NCBI RefSeq assembly: GCF_020520425.1
Contig: NC_079492.1
Span: forward strand, 1,426,001-1,490,000
Source of the DNA: Spinacia oleracea
Taxonomy: Eukaryota; Streptophyta; Magnoliopsida; Caryophyllales; Amaranthaceae
DNA length: 64,000 bases
Direction of reading: 5' to 3'
The number at the start of each line of letters is the position of its first letter. Positions within the stretch are counted from its first letter, which is position 1. Made by a program: the position numbers and the translations under genes. The notes beneath the pieces are model-generated. The model searched no databases. It had not been told where the DNA came from and saw nothing but the letters and a program-made list of their open reading frames with translations. Below are positions 21,298-30,866 of this stretch, in pieces.

Positions 21298-24155
21298 CCT
21301 TATTATTTTCATAATCTAAATTGCATGAACATGGTTAAATATTACAAATTTGCAAGAATTAAAAGGGGTGATTAATTTTCGTAATTGTTAATTAATTGCA
21401 AATTGCGTTTATTTAATTATACGTACGCAGTTTTTCGGCAATTTCTTCGTTACTCATCCGAATTGAGTGATTTTTGTGTCAATTCCGCATGTAAAAGGCA
21501 TTCTAAAATTTTGACAAAAATAGTATTTTTCTGCCGAACCCAGAATTCTCAAATTCGAAGCCTAACTATGACTTTTCGAAGGTTTTAGTTTTTCGAATGC
21601 AAAATTTCGTAAATTTAAGATGTTAAATTAAATATTTGCGATTCTTGTTGATAAATCTTGAATTTTTGATTGACCTACTGCATATGTTTAACAAGTTTGA
21701 ATGCCTAGTCTTGTTAATTATGCAATCTAATTTGTAATTATGATTAATTTGTTGAAAATTAGAATAATTTAGAATTAATTTGATTTTCATAATTAATTGT
21801 AATTTAATTAGAAACCTATGATTAAAAACCACCATAAAAATTGTAAATTTACGATAAATTTTAAATTTTTATGACCTAGACTTGAATCCATAACAATCGG
21901 AAATCAATTGGATAATAAATTTTCGATTTTTTCGCCCTAAAATTATGAAATTAATATTATTTATTAATTTGTCATTAATTTTAAATATAAATTTTAAATT
22001 TTTATGCGATTCGTTCATAAAACTTGCACGCACGAAGCAATGGACGCTTCGTGTTACCCTTAAGGGGTGTTGTATAATGCGGGCATGCGACGACGAGCAA
22101 GGGAGCTCGTCGCCCGTGCGGCACGAATGCAATGAGCACGGGCGTAGTGCACGAGCACAAGGCAGCAGCCCTGCCTTGTGTCGTGTGCCACGAGCAATGA
22201 ACGAATGGGCATGGGCGAAGGGCGAGCCAAAACAGTCGCGTGTGGGCAGCAAGCGAGCTGCACCACAACGCGCGCTGCCTCGCACAAGAGCGCGCAGCCT
22301 CGCGCGCAGCGAGCGCAAGCTCGCGTGCCACGAGCGCTGCGCCCAGCATTACTCGCGCGCACAGCGCGCGATGTCGCCCGCCCAGCGAGCGATGTCGCGC
22401 CCCAGCGAGCGATGGCTCGCGCGCACAGCGAGCGATGTCGCGCGCCCAGCGAGCGATGTCGCGCGCCCAGCGAGCGATGGCTCGCGCGCCCAGCGAGCGA
22501 TGTCGCGCGCCCAGCGAGCGATGTCGCGCGCGCGCACTGCGAGCGATAGCTCGCGTGCGATGAGCGCTGGCGCGCGCAGCGAGCACCAATGCGTGCGGAG
22601 GCTTGCGATAGGGAAGCAGCAGCTATGCGACGAGCGCATGGGCTGCGCGCACATGGCCAGCAATGGCTGTGTGCGTACGGTCCATGGGCGTGCAACGCGT
22701 AGGGTGTTTGCGTTACGATTAGATCGTTTTGAATGTTTAATTTGAAATTTTCAGTTCACGTAATTTTAATTAATTTTAAAATTAATAATTTGAATTATTT
22801 TCTTGGATTTTAATTTTGAATATTATAATTATAATAAATGTTATTTATTCTAATTATTTTACTAAAATTAAAATCATGAATTAATTTAAATACGACTGAA
22901 ATTAAATTAAATTTTTGGATTCAATTATAAATTGATATGAGCTTTAAATTTTAATTAAATTTGTATGTTTCCGGTTAGACTAGAAATACATTTTTATGTT
23001 TAAAATTGGTAAAGCATATGAATTTATTGGTTTAAGTGGGAGCGTTTTTTTTTTAGTCATAAACTCTTGATTAGGTCTACAAATCCTTAAGGTTAAAACA
23101 ACTTGATTAGAATTAATAAGGACTGAATAATTGGTAGATTATTGGTGCCCTTGATTAATTGCTGCAAATGTTTACGTGATGCATAATGTGTTTTACTAAC
23201 CAGCTATGTGGGCCATTCATGATAATGAATGGGTGAATGGTATATATTGTATATGTACTGTTTTGCAGGTTATGAAGTGACTAGTATGGCCCAAATAGGA
23301 TAGAAAATATGGTCTGCGTACCATTAATTTGAATGTAATTGGTCTAAAGTACCAAAGTTATTTTTCAATTCAAATATGGTCTGCGAACCATCAAATAAGT
23401 TGTAATTAGTTATAGCTTATCCTATTTGGAGAAAATGGTGCCTCCCACGGAGATTTTCAAGACGGACTTTGAAGTCAAAGCTTCAAGATGAAGTCGGGCC
23501 ATACTAGATCACAAATATCTTATGCATGTTTTAAGTTATTTATTGTTTTAAATATGTCTTAAAATGCATGAGATCAAAAGCTTGATTATGTTGCATGATT
23601 AAGGATTTTAGTTCACTTAAAATCTAACCAACATAGTAAGAGCCTTAAGTTCCAAACTTAAAAATTGAGTTAAAAGGTGCCATGCCAAAATATACACTTG
23701 CTTGGATATCCTTTACATCAATCTAGTAATAGTTTTCGCTCAGCGAGGTGTTACTTATTGGTCCTAAAGGGGCAAGGTACACAAATAATTGTGAGTACAT
23801 GTTAGTTTTGGTGAAACTCAACGATATAAGTAAGGAGTCCTTTTATGTCGTGGCAAATTCGATAGGTTTACCTAATAAGTTCTTAGACGTACCTATCAAC
23901 CAAGAATAGTTTCTAGACTATTAGCAAAAGGCTTTTGCTTACCTAAGATGTTCTAGGATTAAGTCGACAAACTGTGCTTAGTTCTTCAATGATTTTAGGA
24001 TCTTGGAATCATTTTATTCACACCTGCCGGAACACATAATTTGAATAAAATGCTTAATAAACACTGAATTATGCATGTATGCTAGAATTTAAGTTTATTA
24101 AGAGAAACTGTGAATGGTTATTTATTTGTTTATTCTTTTCAATTGTAGTTTTAAT
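21298..24155 (+). other. Long untranslated leader of the Copia element
   Basis: About 2.86 kb lie between the primer site and the first gag codon. Parts around 21300-22070 and 22740-24155 are AT-rich and have no long frame. The middle (about 22076-22720) is extremely GC-rich with 21-base repeats. The leader would also hold the packaging signal. Frames crossing the GC-rich zone on both strands are by-products of repeats whose length is a multiple of three. Confidence 0.7.
22345..22590 (+). repeat. 21-bp GC-rich tandem repeat in the Copia leader
   Basis: Around ten units of the form CCCAGCGAGCGATGTCGCGCG, some with GGCTCGCGCG or CGCACAGCG variants, follow each other. The unit length of 21 keeps several frames open on both strands. 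CGAGCG and CGCTCG-type words make the RNA able to fold strongly. Confidence 0.8.
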
Positions 24156-27100
24156 ATGGCAAACAACAATCAAAACATCATCATGGGTTCTGAGCTTATG
24201 GTCAAGCTGAACCTGACAAATTTTCTTGAATGGGAAGCTAAGCTAGTTGAAATAGTCAAACTCAATGGGCTTGAGTATGTACTGTCACATCCCATGCCAA
24301 GCTACTATGCTAGAGACATGACCCCTGAGAGATTTTACGCCTGGGATGCGGATCTCAAAAAGGTTATGAGTCTCATGCTGAACAATATCCCTGATGATTG
24401 GGCTAGAAGGTTTGTAGCCTATGAACCTTTTACGCTCATCAAAAATCTGAGGGATATCTGTCGTGGAAGTACGGAGGACAGGGACCTGAACGTCCATGAG
24501 TTGATTGAATCAATGTCTGGTCTAAAGGTTAGTTCTCCCAACAGGTGTTATAGGATGGAGGTCCAAGAAACACATGTTCAGCTCCTTCGCACTAAACAAA
24601 GGGTAGGCGTCCCACTGAGGTTCCATGTGGATCTTATGTGTTCATATTTTGATCGCCTAAGTCTACTAGGAACACCAATAAGCGAAAGGATGGCAGTCTC
24701 TGTCTTGCTCAATTCACTACACAGTGGGTTTGGTCGCTTCAAGCAACTATACCTAAGTGAACCAAGAGAAGAAACAGTTGCAGAATTTATTCACCTTGTC
24801 AGAAAGGCTGAAATAGTACTGGACTGTGAAGCCAAAGATTTACTCAAGGCTAGAAAGAGACCATTCAAGAAAGGTGGAAAGTCCAAGGGCAATGCTAAAT
24901 CAAAGCAGGACAAGTCCACATCAAGCTGTCTTTATTGTGATGGAATAGGCCATTACAAAAGAGAATGTCCAAAGCTAAAGGAAGATCAGAAGAACGGAAC
25001 AGTCGTTCCATCTTCAGGTATTTTCGTTATAGACTGTATACTTGCTAATTCAACTTCTTGGGTATTAGATACAGGTTGTGGCTCACACTTATGTTCCAAT
25101 CCACAGGGACTAAGAAGAAGTAGAAAGTTAAGCAAGGGTGAAGTCGACCTACGAGTGGGAAATGGAGCACGGATTGCTGCATTAGCTGTAGGAACTTACT
25201 ATTTGTCGTTGCCCTCCGGGCTAGTTTTGGAACTGGAAGAATGTTTCCATGTTCCAAGTCTTACTAAAAACATCATTTCAGTTTCTTGCTTAGATGCTAA
25301 GGGATTTTCCTTTATAATAAAAGACAATAGTTGTTCGTTTTATTTTAAAGAGATGTTTTATGGATCTGCTAGATTAGTCAATGGACTTTATTTATTAGAT
25401 CACGACAAACAAGTATATAACATAAATACCAAAAAGGCCAAAAAGGATGATTCAGATCTCACCTATCTGTGGCATTGTCGATTAGGCCATATAAACTTGA
25501 AACGCTTAGAAAGACTTCAAAGGGAAGGAATTCTAGAACCATTTGACTTAGAGGATTATGGTAAATGCGAATCATGTTTACTTGGCAAAATGACAAAGCA
25601 ACCTTTCTCTAAAGTTGGAGAAAGAGCAAATGAACTATTGGGTTTAATCCATACAGATGTATGTGGACCAATGAGTACAAATGCTAGAGGTGGTTTCAGC
25701 TACTTTATCACTTTCACTGATGACTTCAGTAGGTATGGTTATGTCTACCTAATGAAGCATAAGTCTGAATCCTTTGACAAATTCAAGGAATTTCAGAGTG
25801 AAGTAGAGAATCAATTAGGCAAGAAGATTAAGGCACTGCGGTCTGATAGAGGCGGTGAATATCTGAGCTATAAATTTGATGACCATCTGAAAGAATGTGG
25901 AATTCTATCAGAATTGACTCCTCCTGGAACACCACAATGGAACGGTGTGTCAGAACGGAGGAACAGAACCTTGCTAGACATGGTCAGGTCAATGATGGGT
26001 CAGGCCAAACTTCCATTAGAATTTTGGGGACATGCACTAAATACAGCTGCACTCACTATAAATAGAGCTCCGTCTAAAGCTGTCGAAAAGACTCCATACG
26101 AATTATGGTTTGGAAAGCCTCCAAATGTGTCTTTTCTTAAGATTTGGGGATGTGAAGTATACGTCAAACGATTAATTTCAGACAAACTTCATCCAAAATC
26201 TGACAAATGTATCCTTGTGGGCTATTCAAAGGAAACAAAGGGGTATTACTTCTACAATACATCTGAGAACAAAGTGTTTGTTGCTCGAGATGGTGTCTTT
26301 TTGGAGAAGGATCACATTTCCAAAATGACAAGTGGGAGAAAAGTAGACCTCGAAGAAATTCGAGTCGAACAACAAACTCTAGAGAATGCTCAAGATGACA
26401 TTCAAGATGAAACTCAGAGATCTTTAGAAGAATCTGGTGAGAATCATGGTCAATCTAGAAATGTTACCCCGCGTAGATCGCAAAGATATAGATCTCAACC
26501 AGAAAGGTACTTGGGTATTTTGACGAACGAGAGCTATGACGTTCTATTACTTGAAAGTGATGAACCTGCGACTTACAAGCAAGCTATGACGAGCCCTAGC
26601 TCCAAGCAATGGCAAGAAGCCATGCAATCTGAATTAGACTCCATGTCTGAAAACCAAGTATGGGATTTGGTCGATTTGCCAGATGGCTACCAAGCCATTG
26701 GAAGCAAATGGGTTTTCAAACTGAAAAAGGACAAGGATGGGAAACTTGAAGTTTTCAAAGCTAGATTGGTTGCAAAAGGTTACAGGCAAGTCCACGGTGT
26801 GGATTACGATGAAACCTTTTCACCAGTTGCAATGCTAAAGTCTATTCGAATAATGTTAGCAATCGCTGCATATTACGATTACGAAATATGGCAGATGGAT
26901 GTCAAAACTGCTTTCTTAAACGGCGTTTTAACAGAAACTGTGTTTATGACACAGCCTGAAGGTTTTGAGGATCCAAAGAATGCTAAAAAGGTATGCAAGC
27001 TAAAGAAGTCAATCTACGGATTGAAGCAGGCATCCAGGAGCTGGAATATACGTTTTGATGAAGCAGTCAGTGACTTTGGTTTCATCAAGAACGCGGACGA

Positions 27101-28142
27101 ATCTTGTGTATACAAGAAGGTCAGTGGGAGCAAAATTGCTTTCCTAGTATTATATGTCGACGACATATTGCTTATCGGAAATGACATTCCTATGTTGAAC
27201 TCTGTCAAGATTTGGCTTGGGAAATGTTTTTCGATGAAGGATCTAGGAGAAGCACAGTACATATTGGGCATCAAGATTTACAGAGATAGATCTAAAAAGA
27301 TGATTGGACTTAGTCAAAGCACTTATATCAATAAGGTGCTTGATAGGTTCAAGATGGCGGACTCCAAGCGAGGCTACCTACCCATGTCTCATGGAATGAC
27401 TCTAAGCAAGACTCAGTGCCCAAAAACACTTGATGAGCGTAGACGAATGAATGGGATTCCATATGCATCATTGATTGGTTCAATAGTGTATGCTATGATA
27501 TGTACACGCCCGGATGTTGCGTACGCACTCAGTGCTACGAGCAGATACCAGTCAGACCCAGGAGAGGCGCATTGGACTGCTGCCAAGAACATTCTGAAGT
27601 ACCTGAAAAGGCACAAAGATGACTTCCTGGTCTATGGTGGAGATGATGAATTAATTGTTAAAGGCTATACGGACGCAAGTTTCCAAACCGACAAAGATGA
27701 TTTCAGATCACAGTCTGGGTTTGTCTTCTGCCTCAACGGAGGAGCAGTAAGCTGGAAAAGTGCTAAGCAAAGCACCATTGCGGATTCTACAACTGAAGCG
27801 GAGTACATTGCTGCACATGAAGCAGCAAAGGAAGCTATATGGCTAAGGAAGTTCATAGGTGAACTTGGTGTAGTCCCCTCCATTAAAGGACCAATAGCCC
27901 TGTATTGTGATAATAACGGAGCTATTGCACAGGCAAAAGAGCCTAGACACCACCAGAGAGTCAAGCATGTACTTCGTAGATTTCACCTTCTACGAGAGTT
28001 CGTTGAAAGAAAAGAAGTCGAGATAAGCAAAATTGGAACTGATGACAACATATCAGATCCATTAACTAAACCTCTGCCGCAAGCGAAGCACAACTCGCAC
28101 ACTGCAGCTATGGGAATCAAGCATATTGGAGAATGGCTTTGA
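24156..28142 (+). CDS. Copia gag-pol polyprotein, uninterrupted
   Basis: The frame opens at 24114, but the ATG at 24156 (MANNNQNII) is the likelier start, since the 14 codons before it are hydrophobic and unlike gag; this gives 1328 residues. Order, numbered from 24114: gag; zinc knuckle CLYCDGIGHYKREC (about 272-285); protease WVLDTGCGSHLC (about 316); integrase zinc-binding LWHCRLGHIN...CESCLLGK and catalytic core with HTDVCGP and SDRGGEY; reverse transcriptase with FLVLYVDDILL (about 1011-1021); RNase H with TEAEYIAAHEAAKE (about 1228). No stop or frameshift is seen. It makes all enzymes needed for copying and inserting the element. It ends 864 bases before the 3' LTR. Confidence 0.95.
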   Translation: MANNNQNIIMGSELMVKLNLTNFLEWEAKLVEIVKLNGLEYVLSHPMPSYYARDMTPERFYAWDADLKKVMSLMLNNIPDDWARRFVAYEPFTLIKNLRDICRGSTEDRDLNVHELIESMSGLKVSSPNRCYRMEVQETHVQLLRTKQRVGVPLRFHVDLMCSYFDRLSLLGTPISERMAVSVLLNSLHSGFGRFKQLYLSEPREETVAEFIHLVRKAEIVLDCEAKDLLKARKRPFKKGGKSKGNAKSKQDKSTSSCLYCDGIGHYKRECPKLKEDQKNGTVVPSSGIFVIDCILANSTSWVLDTGCGSHLCSNPQGLRRSRKLSKGEVDLRVGNGARIAALAVGTYYLSLPSGLVLELEECFHVPSLTKNIISVSCLDAKGFSFIIKDNSCSFYFKEMFYGSARLVNGLYLLDHDKQVYNINTKKAKKDDSDLTYLWHCRLGHINLKRLERLQREGILEPFDLEDYGKCESCLLGKMTKQPFSKVGERANELLGLIHTDVCGPMSTNARGGFSYFITFTDDFSRYGYVYLMKHKSESFDKFKEFQSEVENQLGKKIKALRSDRGGEYLSYKFDDHLKECGILSELTPPGTPQWNGVSERRNRTLLDMVRSMMGQAKLPLEFWGHALNTAALTINRAPSKAVEKTPYELWFGKPPNVSFLKIWGCEVYVKRLISDKLHPKSDKCILVGYSKETKGYYFYNTSENKVFVARDGVFLEKDHISKMTSGRKVDLEEIRVEQQTLENAQDDIQDETQRSLEESGENHGQSRNVTPRRSQRYRSQPERYLGILTNESYDVLLLESDEPATYKQAMTSPSSKQWQEAMQSELDSMSENQVWDLVDLPDGYQAIGSKWVFKLKKDKDGKLEVFKARLVAKGYRQVHGVDYDETFSPVAMLKSIRIMLAIAAYYDYEIWQMDVKTAFLNGVLTETVFMTQPEGFEDPKNAKKVCKLKKSIYGLKQASRSWNIRFDEAVSDFGFIKNADESCVYKKVSGSKIAFLVLYVDDILLIGNDIPMLNSVKIWLGKCFSMKDLGEAQYILGIKIYRDRSKKMIGLSQSTYINKVLDRFKMADSKRGYLPMSHGMTLSKTQCPKTLDERRRMNGIPYASLIGSIVYAMICTRPDVAYALSATSRYQSDPGEAHWTAAKNILKYLKRHKDDFLVYGGDDELIVKGYTDASFQTDKDDFRSQSGFVFCLNGGAVSWKSAKQSTIADSTTEAEYIAAHEAAKEAIWLRKFIGELGVVPSIKGPIALYCDNNGAIAQAKEPRHHQRVKHVLRRFHLLREFVERKEVEISKIGTDDNISDPLTKPLPQAKHNSHTAAMGIKHIGEWL

Positions 28143-28995
28143 TGTCTCTGTTTAATGTTTTAAAGTTTTAGAGTTTAAATCTTTGTAAAACATTATTGGT
28201 TAATCATTCACAATAAATGAAAGGAATTCATTTTTCCATTTAATTTGTGGTTTATTAAATGATGAGTCCCTTCAACTTGACGATATATTCAAGATAGACT
28301 GTCAGGACCAGTCCTGTGACTAAGAAATGTCTATCAAGTGAACTTGAATGTCAAAGGTTGAAAATGGTCCCTAATCGGAGTTTTCTATAAAATTGGACGC
28401 ATAGAAAACGTTAGACGATTAGAATGCAAGATGACTAGTAGTTCTGTTTCTTGAACTATGTGGACATGGCAATGTCATAATCATTTGCATAGATACTTAC
28501 TTTGGGAAGACTAGTATCGGACAAGACCTATGAAACTTTACTGTAAGAGATGAAAGTCTGTCATAAGTAAATTTCATTAAATTATTAGACACTAAATCCT
28601 CAATACCTGAGTGATTTGAGATTACTTGTTTGAGAACTGGTTGCTTTGACGTTGACCAACCGTCGCACCGTAAAAGGAGGCTATAAAGGCAACGCTCAGG
28701 TAATCACCTATCAAACGAAGTCTAATCTCAAGATCGCAAGATTGGGATTGTCCTCCCATAAATCGGGATGAGATGCTTAAAAGTTGTACAAGGCCACTCG
28801 GAGAGCTAGAAACTGTGAAATGCATGGCCGTGCTCGGATGAATCATAGGCTATGATTATCTGTTTATTTGATCAGTTGAACTCTGAAACCGAGGAACGCC
28901 TCTGGACATAATAAGGATGACAACTCTTACCTTATGTTCAAGAGCAAGCATCGAGCGACAAAGGAATTAGGAAATGCACACTTGTCCCTAAGGAC
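28143..28995 (+). other. Copia 3' untranslated region
   Basis: About 850 bases without a long plus-strand frame. It ends in a perfect hairpin, CACTTGTCC-CTAA-GGACAAGTG (28978-28999), directly against the polypurine tract. Confidence 0.6.
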
Positions 28996-29006
28996 AAGTG
29001 GGAGAC
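28996..29006 (+). promoter_or_regulatory. Copia polypurine tract
   Basis: AAGTGGGAGAC lies directly before the 3' LTR. This is the usual purine tract of plant Copia elements and primes plus-strand synthesis. Confidence 0.85.
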
Positions 29007-30385
29007 TGAAGGAAATAATGCCCTTGGTCCAAGTATGCATTCTATGTTAAGTCTAATAAATGCGGTTCAGTATTAATTAACAAGTTAATAATTCAGTGAG
29101 ATCAAGTGAGCTGAATGCCTAGCTAGAGGCCGCTTCAGTTCAAGTGGAATTAATGATATTAATCCACAGCTTACTCTTGACTGAACCCGTAGGGTCACAC
29201 AAATAGTACGTAAACGGATCAAGTATTTAATGGCATTAAATACTCCATCTATGAATATTCGGAACCGACGGATCTTGGTTTCAGTGGGAGCTAAGATCGT
29301 CACAGGCAAGAAATGAATACTCCGGAAACGATGATATTGCCGGAAACGGAAATATGGATCGTATCGGAAATATGAATATTATCCAAGTCGTAGATGTTGC
29401 CGGAAACGGAAACATGGTACGTATCGGAAAATATTATCGGAAATGGAAATATTACCAGAATCGGAAATATTGCCGGAAACGGAAATATTGTCAGAATCGG
29501 AAATATTATCGGAATCGGAAAATAATTCCGGAAACGGAAATATTAAATATTTGTTCGAAACGGAAATTGATTCCGGAATCGGAAATATTAAATATTGTTC
29601 GTATCGGAAATGAATTCCGGAACCGGGAATTTAATCGGAAGCGTATCGTACGAATTAGCATCGGACGAGGCCTGCCGGACGAAGGCCCAGCACGAAGCCG
29701 GGCCATCGCCCAGCAAGCACGCGCGCCACAAGCCCAGCCAAGGCAGCGCCCAGGCCTACCGCAAGGCAGGCCCAGCGCGCGCCAAGGCCACGGATGCGTG
29801 GGCCGCGCTGCGTGGGCTGCTGCTCGCACGCGCATGGGCAGCCCTTGTGGATGCCGTGTGTGTGTGAGTTTGTGCTCATGCGTGATTCCTAAATCTACAA
29901 GAGTTAGTGTATGATTAAATTCCTATTCCTAAATTGGATAAATTAATTAAATAGAATTCATGTAGGATTCTAATTTCAATTAATTCGTATCCTACTAGGA
30001 TTACGATTCCTTTTCCGTAACTCTATAAATAAAGGCCTAGGGGTCATTATTTATACAGAAGTTTTAAGTATTCAAAACTAAGATTTTTAAGCAGAAAAAT
30101 CAGCCAATATTCTTGCCTACCTAACCGAAAATATTAGAACCTTAAGGGCGATTCTAGTTGGTCAATCTTAAGGCGGATCCGGACGTGCTGTGGACTATCT
30201 ACGGAGGGACGACACTTGGAGTCCTAAAGACTTGTTCTTGTTCGGTTCGGGCGCAGCTAGGGAAGGCACGCAACAAAGAGTATGCATCTAAACTATGCTA
30301 AATGATTATGTGTAAATAATATGTTTCCTGGCTTTATGGTTTTTCCGCATGATTTATGAACTGTCATATGAATCATAACCTAACA
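29007..30385 (+). repeat. Copia 3' LTR
   Basis: 1379 bp with the same content and spacing as the 5' LTR, including the TATA box at 30024-30033. It is preceded by a purine tract and followed by the CTTAG duplication. Confidence 0.95.
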
Positions 30386-30424
30386 CTTAGTGGCCCAATT
30401 GAGAATCAATTGGGAGCCCAAACA
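30386..30424 (-). repeat. Gypsy 3' LTR, inner part after the Copia insertion
   Basis: Begins with the second copy of CTTAG and ends ...GAGCCCAAACA, the same end as the other LTR at 41604. Together with 19513-19903, and counting CTTAG once, it rebuilds a 425-bp LTR. Confidence 0.92.
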
Positions 30425-30438
30425 ACATGCCCCCCAGA
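30425..30438 (-). promoter_or_regulatory. Gypsy polypurine tract
   Basis: Directly before the 3' LTR, the minus strand reads GGGTCTGGGGGGCATGT. This is the G-rich tract expected to prime plus-strand DNA synthesis. Confidence 0.65.
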
Positions 30439-30604
30439 CCCGGTCCATTTAGAATTAAATGGGTGGGTTTCCAGCTGTCAGAAGTCCGAAAGTTCCCTCT
30501 CTTTTTTTGAAAAGGGATGATTTGCATTGATGACAAGTGTTGGGAATTGTAATGTGTCATGGAGATCGTGGGTTTGAGGAAGTTGATGCGCCCTTTCTCT
30601 TTTC

Positions 30605-30612
30605 TATAAATA
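30605..30612 (+). promoter_or_regulatory. TATA box of the antisense Gypsy gene
   Basis: TATAAATA lies 262 bases before the ATG at 30867. It is followed at about 25-60 bases by CTTTTTACTCC and TTCTCTCTC, a plausible pyrimidine-rich start region. This is a promoter on the strand opposite to gag-pol, inside the element body. Confidence 0.55.
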
Positions 30613-30866
30613 CTGGGTGCTTTGCTCCTTTTGAACTTTTTACTCCTTATTTCAAACCCATTCTCTCTCTAAATTCCGGCGATCGCAGTGCAATTTGCTT
30701 CTTCAGATCTACGAAATTCGGCCAACTTTAGACTTCGGGAACTTGTGTTGTTCGCTTTATCGGCGAATTCCGCTTCGGAAAAAGGTAATTTGCTTCTGAG
30801 TTCTCCTTTTTTCTTCGCTCTTCCTTCTACCCCTCACTCTAAACCCTAGATCGAGATTTCGCGACC

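Larger units (their letters stand above)
19904..30385 (+). mobile_element. Ty1/Copia LTR retrotransposon, apparently intact, nested in the Gypsy LTR
   Basis: 10,482 bp. LTRs of 1379 bp lie at 19904-21282 and 29007-30385, both TG...CA. CTTAG flanks it at 19899-19903 and 30386-30390. The LTRs stay in register at a constant offset of 9103 and every long frame in one recurs unchanged in the other, so they look identical. A single 1342-codon frame encodes gag, protease, integrase, reverse transcriptase and RNase H, the integrase-before-RT order of Copia. An unusual 2.9-kb leader separates the primer site from gag. I did not assign the lineage. Confidence 0.96.

Noticed and set aside
21945-22745. 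Long overlapping frames on both strands (266, 211 and 195 codons) in the Copia leader
   Set aside because: They arise from 21-base repeats, a multiple of three, in very GC-rich DNA; several frames are open at once and the peptides are repeats of APSERCR or RSLGARH.
24114-24155. Earlier ATG as start of the Copia polyprotein
   Set aside because: The 14 codons it adds are hydrophobic and T-rich leader sequence; the ATG at 24156 begins a gag-like sequence.
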